This document shows positions 15,823-24,711 of a stretch of DNA of 64,000 nt, piece after piece. Numbering within the stretch: the first letter of the stretch is position 1; each line of letters starts with the position of its first letter. This DNA comes from Nonomuraea rubra (GTDB lineage Bacteria > Actinomycetota > Actinomycetes > Streptosporangiales > Streptosporangiaceae), in the NCBI RefSeq assembly GCF_014207985.1, contig NZ_JACHMI010000001.1, forward strand, positions 5,625,001 to 5,689,000, read 5' to 3'. The position numbers and the translations under genes are program-made. Under the pieces are notes generated by a model. The model saw only the letters and a list, made by a program, of their open reading frames with translations. It was not told the DNA's origin and did not search any database.

Positions 15823-16128
15823 GTGCTCCAGGAGGTCGAAGGCGCCCTGCCCGTCCCGCACACCTGGGAGCACGACCCCACGGTGACCCTGCTCGGCGAC
15901 GCCGCGCACCTCATGCCCCCGCTCGGCGTCGGCGTCAACCTCGCCCTGCTGGACGCCTGCGAACTCGCCCTGGCCATCGCCCGCCACGACACCCTCGACG
16001 AGGCCGTCCACGCCTACGAGCAGACCATGCTGCCGCGCTCCACGGAGATGGCCCGGCTCCTCGACGGCGCCGCCGCCGAACTGCTCTCCACCGAGCTGCC
16101 CGACTTCGCCACCGCCGGCGGCCACTGA
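15823..16128 (+). pseudogene. C-terminal remnant of an FAD-dependent monooxygenase
   Basis: About 101 residues remain. They match the end of aromatic-hydroxylase/TetX-type flavoproteins: a [30 protein letters not shown] block, which is the second FAD-binding motif GDAAH...P..G.G.N, then the C-terminal helix. The FAD-binding GxGxxG and the substrate domain are absent; upstream lies only the SapA-like gene and 45 bp. No ribosome binding site precedes GTG 15823. Full-length relatives have about 370-500 residues, so this is a decayed gene or deletion scar. The similarity runs slightly upstream of the first start codon, which supports that view. Confidence 0.75.
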
Positions 16129-16225
16129 CGTCCTCGTTCCTGCCGTCCACGGGGGGACAGCCCGCGGTCATGACGGAGGACGTCCCGGTGGTGGCCGCCC
16201 GGCCGGCGACGCCAGAGTGGGCACC

Positions 16226-17686
16226 ATGACGACGACCAAGCAGAGAACCAGGGCTGGAGGGCTGGTCATCGGGGTAGCGGTGGCGACGCTGGCAGGCATC
16301 ACCCCGCCGGCCTCGGCCGCTCGGGTCCCGCAGCCGGCCTGGCGCGACTGCGCGGGCCAGGACCTGCCCGCCGGGATGCAGTGCGCCGCGATCGAGGTCC
16401 CGGTGGACTGGGCCGAGCCGGATGGGCCGAAGCTGACGCTGAAGCTCGCCCGGCTGCCCGCCAGTGAGCCCGCCCGCCGGATCGGCAGCGTGCTGGGAGT
16501 CCCCGGCGGCCCGGGCGCCGACGGGATCGAGGACCTGAAGCACGCCGCGGCCGACCTCACCGAACTGCGGCGCGGCTTCGACCTCGTCGCCTACCGGCCG
16601 CGCAACGTCGCCTGGCGCGATCACGTGCCGCCGTCCTGCATGCGGCCGGGAACGGTCCTGTCCGACCCGCGCGACCGCAGGCAGTACGAGACGCTGGCCG
16701 CGGCGATGGCCAGGGCCTTCGAGCAGTGCAGGAACGCGGACAGCACCGGCCTGTTCTCCCACCTGGACTCCCTGTCGGTGGCCAGGGACATGGACGCGGT
16801 CCGCCAGGCCCTCGGCGAGGAACGGCTGAGCTTCATGGCCAACTCCTACGGCGGGGTGCCCGCCGCCGCGTACGCCCGGCTGTTCCCGCAGCGCATCCGG
16901 GCCATGTACCTCGACGGGACGGCCAACCAGGTCAACGGCTGGCCTGACCAGGCGTTGCGGAGCCTGCCCGTCCGGGAGCGGGTGTTCACCCGGTTCACCA
17001 CGTGGTGTGCCGGCACCCCGGCGTGCGCGTTGCACGGTGAGGACGCAGGGGCGATCTGGCGCAAGCTCACCCGGGACGCCGATCGCCGGCCGATCCCCGT
17101 CACCTCGTCCGAGTTCGGCAAGGGCGAGCTGACCGGATGGCACCTGAGAACCTTCGCCTTCAGCACCGATCCAGGACCGGAGCACGCGCGGTGGCTGTCC
17201 TTCGCCGACGCGGTGGACAAGGCCAGGAACGGGGACGGCTCCGGTTTCGCCGACTCCGTCCTCGGCAACGCGCGCGTCTGGGCCATGCCCGGAGCGCTGG
17301 CGATGACCTGCGCGGACGACCGCGGCTACACCGGCTACGCCCAGCTGCGGAAGGTCCGCCGCCAGGCGGAGAGGATCTCCCCGAACTTCGGGGGAGCGGC
17401 CTTCGACGCGCTCGGCTGCGCCGGATGGCCGCTCCCGGTCGCCAACCCGTCCCGCCCGTTGCCGGTCCGCGGCCTGCCGCCGTTCCTGGGAGCCGGCAGC
17501 ACGTGGAACGACTACGTCATCACCGAGAGCTTCACCAGGATGATCCCGGGATCGGTGACCGTCGCCTACGAGGGGCCCGGCCATGTGGCGTACCTGTCGG
17601 GCAGGAAATGCCCCATCCGGCACGCCACCGAGTACCTGACCCGCCTGACCCTGCCCGAGCCGGGCACCACCTGCCCCGCCGAGTGA
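16226..17686 (+). CDS. Secreted TAP-like alpha/beta-hydrolase (tripeptidyl aminopeptidase family)
   Basis: From ATG 16226 (GTG 16217 is possible) the protein has 486 residues. A signal peptide ends near PASAA. The alpha/beta-hydrolase core has the oxyanion region LGVPGGPGADG, the nucleophile elbow ANSYGGVP with Ser207, and near the end the TAP C-terminal domain with GPGHVAYLSG holding the catalytic His. In SlpD/E and Tap of Streptomyces this arrangement removes tripeptides from extracellular proteins. The elbow usually reads GxSYG; here the first Gly is Ala. The oxyanion-side motif YRPRNVAWRD also departs from the family's DPRGTG. An exported peptidase or esterase is likely, with some doubt about the substrate. 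It is convergent with the small membrane protein gene at 17699. Confidence 0.8.
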   Translation: MTTTKQRTRAGGLVIGVAVATLAGITPPASAARVPQPAWRDCAGQDLPAGMQCAAIEVPVDWAEPDGPKLTLKLARLPASEPARRIGSVLGVPGGPGADGIEDLKHAAADLTELRRGFDLVAYRPRNVAWRDHVPPSCMRPGTVLSDPRDRRQYETLAAAMARAFEQCRNADSTGLFSHLDSLSVARDMDAVRQALGEERLSFMANSYGGVPAAAYARLFPQRIRAMYLDGTANQVNGWPDQALRSLPVRERVFTRFTTWCAGTPACALHGEDAGAIWRKLTRDADRRPIPVTSSEFGKGELTGWHLRTFAFSTDPGPEHARWLSFADAVDKARNGDGSGFADSVLGNARVWAMPGALAMTCADDRGYTGYAQLRKVRRQAERISPNFGGAAFDALGCAGWPLPVANPSRPLPVRGLPPFLGAGSTWNDYVITESFTRMIPGSVTVAYEGPGHVAYLSGRKCPIRHATEYLTRLTLPEPGTTCPAE

Positions 17687-17698
17687 CCTGGATGCCCG

Positions 17699-18061
17699 TC
17701 AGCGGCCGTACACGCCCGCGGTGCGCCAGGCGTAGGCGTAGGCGACCGGCCCCGGCAGCACCGCGGCGGCGAGCATCACGGGCAGCAGGGCAGGCTCGGG
17801 CGCGATGAGGGCGGCGATCAGCACGACCGCGCCCGACCCGAGCAGCAGCCTGCTCGCGAACCGCAGTGCACGCATGCGGGTGTCTGCGTCGCCCGGCATC
17901 CCCAGGACGCCGCGCATCCAGAAGGCCGAGTCCTGGCGGATCGAGGGGGCGGCGATCCCGAGGGCGATGAGGAGCACCGCGGTGCCGGTGGCCGCGAAGC
18001 GCGCGATGGGCCCACCGCCGACGGCCGCGTCCACGGCCATGCCCGCGTGCGTGCACGTCAT
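17699..18061 (-). CDS. Small multi-pass membrane protein
   Basis: The 120-residue protein starts at ATG 18061, overlapping the stop of the gene upstream (ATGA). Three hydrophobic helices are apparent, about 20-42, 70-90 and 92-112, with FWMRGVLGMPGDADTRMRALR between the first two. The end, WRTAGVYGR, is short and charged. I do not recognise the family with confidence. Its coupling to a DUF1648-like protein suggests that the two form a complex in the membrane. Such pairs occur widely in actinomycetes without known function. Confidence 0.6.
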   Translation of the reverse strand: MTCTHAGMAVDAAVGGGPIARFAATGTAVLLIALGIAAPSIRQDSAFWMRGVLGMPGDADTRMRALRFASRLLLGSGAVVLIAALIAPEPALLPVMLAAAVLPGPVAYAYAWRTAGVYGR

Positions 18062-18300
18062 CAGTGCCAGCAGGCCGAGGCCGAGCGTTCCACGCGGGCG
18101 CGGAGGCCGCGAAGCCGTCGCAGCAGCGGCAGCAGCACCGCGAACGTCACGGCGATCGCCAGCATGAGCAGCGGAGGCATGAGCAGTGCCTCGCTCTTGT
18201 CACCGAGCCGGAACCCGGCGCCGCGCGGCACTCCCCAGTGGACCGGCACCCTGGCGCCGTCGGGGATGCGCACCCAGGCCCACGCGCGCACCAATATCAT
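18061..18300 (-). CDS. DUF1648-like small membrane protein
   Basis: I start at ATG 18300 (GGGG about 9 nt upstream), giving 79 residues; an upstream GTG at 18327 would add nine. The segment IPDGARVPVHWGVPRGAGFRLGDKSEAL resembles the DUF1648 signature (a vPvHwg-x-x-G-pdr pattern), normally placed between two membrane helices. Here one helix of about 22 residues follows (LLMPPLLMLAIAVTFAVLLPLL), then a basic tail. DUF1648 proteins include SdpI-type immunity proteins and integral membrane proteins of unknown role. It is the first gene of a two-gene unit with the next membrane protein. Confidence 0.55.
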   Translation of the reverse strand: MILVRAWAWVRIPDGARVPVHWGVPRGAGFRLGDKSEALLMPPLLMLAIAVTFAVLLPLLRRLRGLRARVERSASACWH

Positions 18301-18394
18301 TTTAAATTGCCCCACCGCGTGGGACAAGGCGGACGCCTGACCGTCGCGCTCGCGGTGTTACGGTTGGCTGTCTACTGTGCGCATAAGGGGACGT

Positions 18395-19627
<1,233 letters not shown>

Positions 19628-19685
19628 TCTCCGCGGGCACAGCGGTTACGCGGCGACCTGGCCCGCCCGCCCGCCGCAGCCCGGG

Positions 19686-20246
19686 TCAGGCTTCGATGCC
19701 GTGCCGGAGCATCTGCCAGATCCGCTCGGCGGCCTGCGTGCGCTCGGCCTCGTCGGGGATCTCGGCGAGCAGGAGCGCCAGCATGCCGATGGCCAGCAGC
19801 AGATCGTGGGTCGTCACCCCGGCACGCACGCGACCGGCACGCTGGGCCTCGGCGAGGCCGGTCGCGAGCAGCCTGCCCACGCGCTCGCGCAGGGTGAGGA
19901 TGCGCGGGTCGGGCTGGGGCGGCATGGTGACCAGCCGGATGAACGTGGTCGAGGCGATGGCCTGCTCGGTGACCAGGGCCAGCACCTCCTCCAGGGTGGT
20001 GCCCGGCTTGGCCGCCAGCGCCTCCAGCTCGGCGATGCTGCTGTCGAAGACGGCCAGCGCGAGGCTGAGCCGGTCGGGGAAGTGCCGGTAGAGGCTGCCC
20101 TGGCCGACCCCGGCCGCCCGCGCCACGTCGGTGAGCGAGGCGTCGTAGCCGGCGGTGGCGAACGCTTCGCGGGCGGCGGCGATGAGCGCCGCCCGGTTGT
20201 GCGCCGCGGCCTTCGGGCCTCTGTTGGGTCGACGGGTGGCGGTCAC
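19686..20246 (-). CDS. TetR-family repressor, divergent from SDR gene
   Basis: The 186-residue protein from GTG 20246 has a typical TetR N-terminal helix-turn-helix (about 20-65: AAREAFATAGYDASLTDVARAAGVGQGSLYRHF) and a helical ligand domain. The HTH reads SLTDVARAAGVGQGSLYRHFPDR, very near the family consensus. A perfect 10-bp inverted repeat lies between its start and the divergent SDR gene, so it most likely represses both. The ligand is unknown; SDR targets of such pairs often act on the inducer or reduce stress-derived carbonyls. Confidence 0.88.
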   Translation of the reverse strand: MTATRRPNRGPKAAAHNRAALIAAAREAFATAGYDASLTDVARAAGVGQGSLYRHFPDRLSLALAVFDSSIAELEALAAKPGTTLEEVLALVTEQAIASTTFIRLVTMPPQPDPRILTLRERVGRLLATGLAEAQRAGRVRAGVTTHDLLLAIGMLALLLAEIPDEAERTQAAERIWQMLRHGIEA

Positions 20247-20259
20247 ACCGGCTATCGTA

Positions 20260-20285
20260 CCAACCGGACGCTCAAGTCCGGTTGG
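20260..20285. promoter_or_regulatory. Perfect palindromic TetR operator
   Basis: CCAACCGGAC (20260-20269) and GTCCGGTTGG (20276-20285) are exact inverted repeats around six bases. The site lies 14 bp from the TetR start and 47 bp from the SDR start, in the only shared non-coding DNA. Size and symmetry fit a TetR dimer or dimer pair. Confidence 0.7.
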
Positions 20286-20332
20286 CTGGCCGCAGGACCC
20301 GCGCGCCCTCCTCCGACCGAAAGGGACCCTCC

Positions 20333-21085
20333 GTGAGCATGACCTTCGACGACCGTGTCGCCCTCGTCACGGGCGCGGGCTCCGGGATCGGCCGGGCGAT
20401 GGCCGTCGCCTTCGCCAAGGCGGGCGCCCGCGTGGTGGCCTGCGACATCGACGCCGGCACCGCCGGCGACGTGGCCCGCGAGATCGGGGACTCTGCCGTC
20501 GCCGCCACGGCCGACATCGGCGACGCGTCCTCGGTCGAGGCCCTGGTCGAGACCGCGATCAGCACGTACGGGCGGATCGACGTGCTGTGCAACAACGCCG
20601 GCATCATGGACACGATGGCCCTGCCCGCCGACATCCCCCTCGACCAGTGGGAACGCGTCCTGCGCGTGAACCTCACCGGCACCTTCCTGGTCACCCACGC
20701 GGTCCTGCCGCACATGCTCGGCCAGGGCGGCGGCGCCATCGTCAACACCGCCTCCGAGGCCGGCATCCGCGGCGGCGCGGCCGGCGCCGCCTACACCGCC
20801 TCCAAGCACGGCGTCGTCGGCCTCACCAAGAGCGTCGCCTGGGCCTACGCCAAGGACGGCATCCGCTGCAACGCCATCCTGCCCGGCCCCACCATGACCA
20901 ACATCGCCACCGGCGCCTCCTTCGACCCCGTCGGCGCCGCCCGCCTCGGCCCCGTCCTCGCCCTCGGCGAACGCCTCGCCCAGCCCGAGCAGATGGCCGA
21001 CGCCGCCCTCTACCTCGCCTCCGACGCCGCCTCCTTCATCAACGGCGCGATCGTCCCGGTGGACGGCGGCTGGTCCGCGGCCTGA
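20333..21085 (+). CDS. Short-chain dehydrogenase/reductase
   Basis: Starting at GTG 20333 (AAGGGA 6 nt upstream) this classical SDR has 250 residues. It shows the cofactor loop TGAGSGIGRA near 13-22, CDID after strand 2 (Asp favouring NAD over NADP), NNAG, and the catalytic Ser (NTASEAG), Tyr and Lys (YTASKHG). The C-terminal PVDGGWSA end is typical of FabG-like and 3-alpha-hydroxysteroid-type enzymes. It is the likely target of the divergent TetR repressor. The substrate is not evident. Confidence 0.88.
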   Translation: MSMTFDDRVALVTGAGSGIGRAMAVAFAKAGARVVACDIDAGTAGDVAREIGDSAVAATADIGDASSVEALVETAISTYGRIDVLCNNAGIMDTMALPADIPLDQWERVLRVNLTGTFLVTHAVLPHMLGQGGGAIVNTASEAGIRGGAAGAAYTASKHGVVGLTKSVAWAYAKDGIRCNAILPGPTMTNIATGASFDPVGAARLGPVLALGERLAQPEQMADAALYLASDAASFINGAIVPVDGGWSAA

Positions 21086-21153
21086 GAACGACGCGCGGCC
21101 GCGGCACGGCGCAGGGGCGGGCGACCACCGAGCTGCGGCCTGTCCGCCGTGAC

Positions 21154-21226
21154 ATGTATGCATAAGTCTCGCCTCTAAGCCAATAAATCCCCATAATCGG
21201 GGCATTCGGCGTGAGGATGTATGCAT
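21154..21226. promoter_or_regulatory. Direct repeat ATGTATGCAT, probable GntR autoregulatory sites
   Basis: The 10-mer ATGTATGCAT occurs at 21154-21163 and again at 21217-21226, with its palindromic core ATGCAT. The second copy overlaps the start codon of the GntR gene (21225), and the stretch between them is the AT-richest of the area. FCD-type GntR regulators bind short TGTA/TACA-like palindromes in their own promoters, so autoregulation is a natural reading. Confidence 0.55.
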
Positions 21227-21848
21227 GTCCGTCATCGATGACCTCAGAACCCTGATCCTCGCCGGCCGCTACGCCCCCGGCGACCGGCTGGGCGAGGTCG
21301 AGCTCGCCCAGCAGCTCCAGGTGAGCCGCACCCCGGTACGCGAGGCCCTGCGCCACCTGCAGGCCGAGGGCCTGGTCGAGATCACCGCCAACAGGGGCGC
21401 CAGGGTCGTCGAGTATCCGGCGGCGGACCTGGAGACCATCTTCGAGCTGCGCGCCAGGATCGAGGGCCTGGCCGCCCGGCAGGCCGCCGTGACCGCCACC
21501 GACGAGGACGTGGCGCGGCTGCACCGGGTGGCCGTGTCGCTCGGCGAGCACGCCGGGCGGCACGACATCGACGCGGTCTACCGGCTGAACGCCGAGTTCC
21601 ACCAGGAGCTGGTACGGCTGGGCGGCAGCCCCGTGCTCGCCCAGTCGATCAGCGCGCTGGTCCACTCGCCCATCCTGCTGCGCACGTACAGCGCCTTCGA
21701 CGAGGAGGCGATGCGGCGCAGCGTCAACCACCACATCGAGATCGCGGCGGCCGTGCGGGCCGGGGACCCCGAATGGGCGGAGGCGGTCATGCGGGCGCAC
21801 CTGTTCTCGGCCCGCGCTTCCCTGCTCGGACCGAGGAAGAGGGCATGA
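21225..21848 (+). CDS. GntR/FadR-type regulator (FCD domain)
   Basis: The protein has 207 residues. The N-terminal winged helix is complete (RLGEVELAQQLQVSRTPVREALRHLQAEGLVEI, about 22-54), followed by an all-helical FCD ligand domain with the metal-binding pattern: D116 region, H125 (FHQ), and a later NHH. The gene ends in ATGA, overlapping the start of a CoA-transferase gene. Regulators of this type usually sense an organic acid or acyl intermediate of the pathway encoded next to them, here the CaiB/HMG-CoA-lyase set. An ATG four bases upstream is out of frame and not a rival start. Confidence 0.88.
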   Translation: MSVIDDLRTLILAGRYAPGDRLGEVELAQQLQVSRTPVREALRHLQAEGLVEITANRGARVVEYPAADLETIFELRARIEGLAARQAAVTATDEDVARLHRVAVSLGEHAGRHDIDAVYRLNAEFHQELVRLGGSPVLAQSISALVHSPILLRTYSAFDEEAMRRSVNHHIEIAAAVRAGDPEWAEAVMRAHLFSARASLLGPRKRA

Positions 21849-23041
21849 CACACCTCCCGTTGGACGACGTCCGCGTCATCGAGCTCGGCCAGTTACTGGC
21901 GGGGCCGTTCTGCGGGCAGCTGCTCGGTGACTTCGGCGCAGAGGTGATCAAGGTGGAGGATCCGGGCCGCGGCGACCCGATGCGGCAGTGGGGCAGGGAG
22001 AAACCGCACGGCCAGTCGCTGTGGTGGCCGGTCGTGGCGCGCAACAAGAAGTCCGTCACCTGCGACCTGCGCGACCCGCGCGGCCAGGACCTGCTCAGGA
22101 GGCTGATCGCCGAGGCCGACGTGCTGCTGGAGAACTTCCGGCCCGGCACGCTGGAGCGCTGGGGCCTGTCGCCGGACGAGCTGCACGCGATCAACCCCGG
22201 GCTGGTCATCACGCGGGTGACCGGGTTCGGGCAGACCGGCCCGTACGCGCCGCGCGCCGGCTACGGGTCGATCGGGGAGGCCATGGGCGGCATCCGCCAC
22301 GTCACCGGCGACCCCGGCCGGCCGCCGTCGCGGGCCGGGATCTCGCTCGGTGACTCGCTGGCCACGACCCACGCCTGCGTCGGCACGCTGGTGGCGCTGC
22401 ACGAGCGGGGGCGAAGCGGCCGCGGGCAGGTGGTCGACTCGGCCATCTACGAGGCCGTGCTGGCGATGATGGAGTCGTTGCTGCCCGAATGGCAGCAGGC
22501 CGGCTACCAGCGCGAGCGCACCGGCCCCGTCCTGCCGAACGTCTCGCCCAGCAACGTCTACCCCACCGGGGACGGCGAGGCGATCCTCATCGCCGCCAAC
22601 CAGGACAGCGTCTTCGCCCGCCTGGCCCGCGTCATGGGCGCCGAGGCGCTGGCCGAGGACGAGAGGTACGCCACGCACGGCGCCCGCGGCGCGAACATGG
22701 ACGAGCTGGACGGGATCATCGCCGCCTGGACCGCCGGGCACCCGGCCGACGAGCTGCTCCGGCTGCTGCACGAGGGCGGCGTCCCGGCCGGGCGGATCTA
22801 CACGGCCAAGGACATGTTCGCCGACCCGCACTTCGCCGCCCGCGAGGCCATCGTCCGCGTCCCGCACCCGGACTTCGGCGAGGTGGCCATGCAGAACGTG
22901 GCGCCGAAGCTGTCGAGCACGCCCGGCCGGGTCCGCACCGCCGGGCCCGCGCTCGGCCAGCACAACGAGGAGGTGTACGGCGGCCTGCTCGGGCTCTCCC
23001 CCGAGGAGATCACCGGCCTGTCCACGGCCGGAGTCATCTAG
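21845..23041 (+). CDS. CaiB/BaiF (family III) CoA-transferase
   Basis: The 398-residue protein starts at ATG 21845, overlapping the GntR stop. It shows the family III start (VIELGQLLAGPFCGQLLGDFGAEVIKVE), the catalytic Asp170 in GISLGDSLAT, and the C-terminal lyase-like interlocking segment with GGVPAGRIYTAKDM. These enzymes move CoA between carboxylic acids through an aspartyl-CoA intermediate. With an HMG-CoA-lyase-type enzyme 0.7 kb downstream it could activate a branched hydroxy-acid (3-hydroxy-3-methylglutarate or citramalate type) for C-C cleavage. The intervening genes are broken, so the pathway may be only partly working. Confidence 0.9.
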   Translation: MTHLPLDDVRVIELGQLLAGPFCGQLLGDFGAEVIKVEDPGRGDPMRQWGREKPHGQSLWWPVVARNKKSVTCDLRDPRGQDLLRRLIAEADVLLENFRPGTLERWGLSPDELHAINPGLVITRVTGFGQTGPYAPRAGYGSIGEAMGGIRHVTGDPGRPPSRAGISLGDSLATTHACVGTLVALHERGRSGRGQVVDSAIYEAVLAMMESLLPEWQQAGYQRERTGPVLPNVSPSNVYPTGDGEAILIAANQDSVFARLARVMGAEALAEDERYATHGARGANMDELDGIIAAWTAGHPADELLRLLHEGGVPAGRIYTAKDMFADPHFAAREAIVRVPHPDFGEVAMQNVAPKLSSTPGRVRTAGPALGQHNEEVYGGLLGLSPEEITGLSTAGVI

Positions 23042-23057
23042 AAGCGAGGAACCCCCC

Positions 23058-23492
23058 ATGCGCTACCGGCTCGGGGTGGACGTCGGAGGGACGTTCACCG
23101 ACATCCTTCTCATCGACCAGGAGTCAGGCCGGACCTTCCGCGCCAAGACTCCGTCCACTCCCCACGACCAGTCGATCGGTGTCCTGGCCGGCGTCGAGAA
23201 GGCGTGCGCGGCGGCAGGCGTCTCCCCGGACGAGATCGGGGAGATCCTGCACGGCACGACGATCGCCACCAACGCCATCCTGGAGGGCAAGGGCGAAAGG
23301 GTGGGCCTGGTCACCACGGCGGGCTTCCGCCAGGTGCTGCAGATCGCCCGCTCGTTCGTGCCGGGCGGCCTGGCGGGATGGATCATCTGGCCCAAACCGG
23401 AGCCGCTCGCCGCGCTGGAGGACACCGTGGAGGCCGTCGAGCGGGTCGCCGCCGACGGTACGGTGGTGACGCCGCTCGACGGCGCCCGTTGA
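23058..23492 (+). pseudogene. Hydantoinase A / 5-oxoprolinase subunit, N-terminal remnant
   Basis: The frame begins well (AGCGAGGA before ATG 23058) and encodes a typical HyuA N-terminus: GVDVGGTFTDILL, then HGTTIATNAILEGKGERVGLVTTAGFRQVL. It stops after 144 residues, whereas HyuA has about 650-700. The N-terminal actin-like ATP site alone cannot form an enzyme. The similarity ends at the last codons before TGA, where the DNA passes directly into an isochorismatase-like amidase reading in another frame. This indicates a deletion that fused the two genes. Confidence 0.85.
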
Positions 23493-23793
23493 GGGCGAGG
23501 TGGTGATCGTCAAGTAGTACGCGAGCGCGTTCTTCGGCACCCCACTCGCCTCCACGCTGACCGCGCTGGGGGTGGACACGCTGCTCATCGCGGGCGTGTC
23601 CACCAGCGGCTGCGTACGGGCCAGCGCCGTGGACGCGGTGCAGCACGGCTTCGCCCCGGTGGTGGTCCGCCAGGCGGTCGGCGACCGCGGCCCGGGGCCG
23701 CACGAGGCGAGCCTGTTCGACGTCCAGGCCAAGTACGGCGAGGTCCGGGACGAGGAGGCGGTGCTGCGCCGGCTGTCCCCGCATGCCTCCGAG
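23485..23793 (+). pseudogene. Isochorismatase-like amidase, C-terminal remnant with in-frame stop
   Basis: Read from 23485, the sequence gives PVEGEVVIVK, a TAG at 23515-23517, then [39 protein letters not shown] and [15 protein letters not shown]. This is the second half of an N-carbamoylsarcosine amidase/isochorismatase-family hydrolase, including the cis-peptide and catalytic Cys region (STSGCVRA). The first half with the catalytic Asp and Lys is missing. The frame continues without a stop into the HMG-CoA lyase gene. It is a remnant, although a GTG at 23572 could still start a fusion with the lyase. Confidence 0.82.
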
Positions 23794-24678
23794 GTGGACC
23801 TCGTCGAGGTCGGCCCCCGGGACGGGCTCCAGAACGAGCCCGTCCTGGTGGGTACCGACGACAAGGTCGCCTACATCGCGGCGCTGGCCGGCGCCGGGCT
23901 GACCCGCATCGAGGCGGTCAGCTTCGTCCACCCGCGCCTGGTCCCGCAGATGGCCGACGCCGAGCAGGTGATGGCCAGGGTGCCGAGGCGCGACGGGCTG
24001 AGCTACATCGGCCTGATCGTCAACGAGCGCGGCCTGGAGCGCGCCCTGGACTCCGGGGTGGACGAGGTCAACGTGACCGTGGTCGCCACCGAGACCCTTT
24101 CCCGGCGCAACCAGCGCATGAGCGTCGCCGGCGCGCTCGGCTCCTTCGCCGCCGTCTCCGCCCGCGCGCACGCCGCCGGGCTGCGGGTGACGGCGACGGT
24201 CGGCGCCGCGTTCGGCTGCCCCTTCGAGGGCGAGGTGCCGCCGGGCCAGGTGGCCGCGATCGTCCGGCGCTGCGCCGAGGCGGGCGCGGACGAGATCGCG
24301 CTGGCGGACACCATCGGCGTCGGCGTGCCCGCCGACGTACGCCACCTGACCGAGGCGGTGCGGGCGGTCACGGACCTGCCGCTGCGCTTCCACTTCCACA
24401 ACACCCGCAACACCGGGTACGCCAACGCGCTGGCCGCCGTCGAGGCCGGCGCGAGCGCCCTGGACGCCAGCAGCGGCGGGATCGGCGGCTGCCCGTTCGC
24501 CCCGGCGGCGACGGGCAACATCGCCACCGAGGACCTGGCGTACGCGCTGCGCAGGTCGCGCATCCGTACGGGAGCCGACCTGCGCCGGCTGACCGAGGCC
24601 GCGGCGTTCATCGGCGAGCGGCTGGGCTCGCCGGTGCCCGCCCTGCTCGGGCGGGCGGGCGACTTCCCGCCCCCTTGA
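23761..24678 (+). CDS. HMG-CoA lyase family enzyme
   Basis: About 305 residues from GTG 23761. The start is uncertain: AGGAGG lies only 2 nt upstream, GTG 23794 is another choice, and the frame is open back to 23518 into the amidase remnant. The TIM barrel is complete: [13 protein letters not shown] with the catalytic Arg-Asp, [15 protein letters not shown], metal ligands [13 protein letters not shown], and the active-site cysteine in [14 protein letters not shown]. The family cleaves 3-hydroxy-3-methylglutaryl-CoA to acetoacetate and acetyl-CoA, or related 3-hydroxyacyl-CoAs. It belongs with the CaiB CoA-transferase and GntR regulator upstream. All catalytic residues are kept, so it can still be active. 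Confidence 0.87.
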   Translation: MLRRLSPHASEVDLVEVGPRDGLQNEPVLVGTDDKVAYIAALAGAGLTRIEAVSFVHPRLVPQMADAEQVMARVPRRDGLSYIGLIVNERGLERALDSGVDEVNVTVVATETLSRRNQRMSVAGALGSFAAVSARAHAAGLRVTATVGAAFGCPFEGEVPPGQVAAIVRRCAEAGADEIALADTIGVGVPADVRHLTEAVRAVTDLPLRFHFHNTRNTGYANALAAVEAGASALDASSGGIGGCPFAPAATGNIATEDLAYALRRSRIRTGADLRRLTEAAAFIGERLGSPVPALLGRAGDFPPP

Positions 24679-24711
24679 GGCCGGGCCAGGGCCGCCCGCG
24701 AGGATCGGCCG

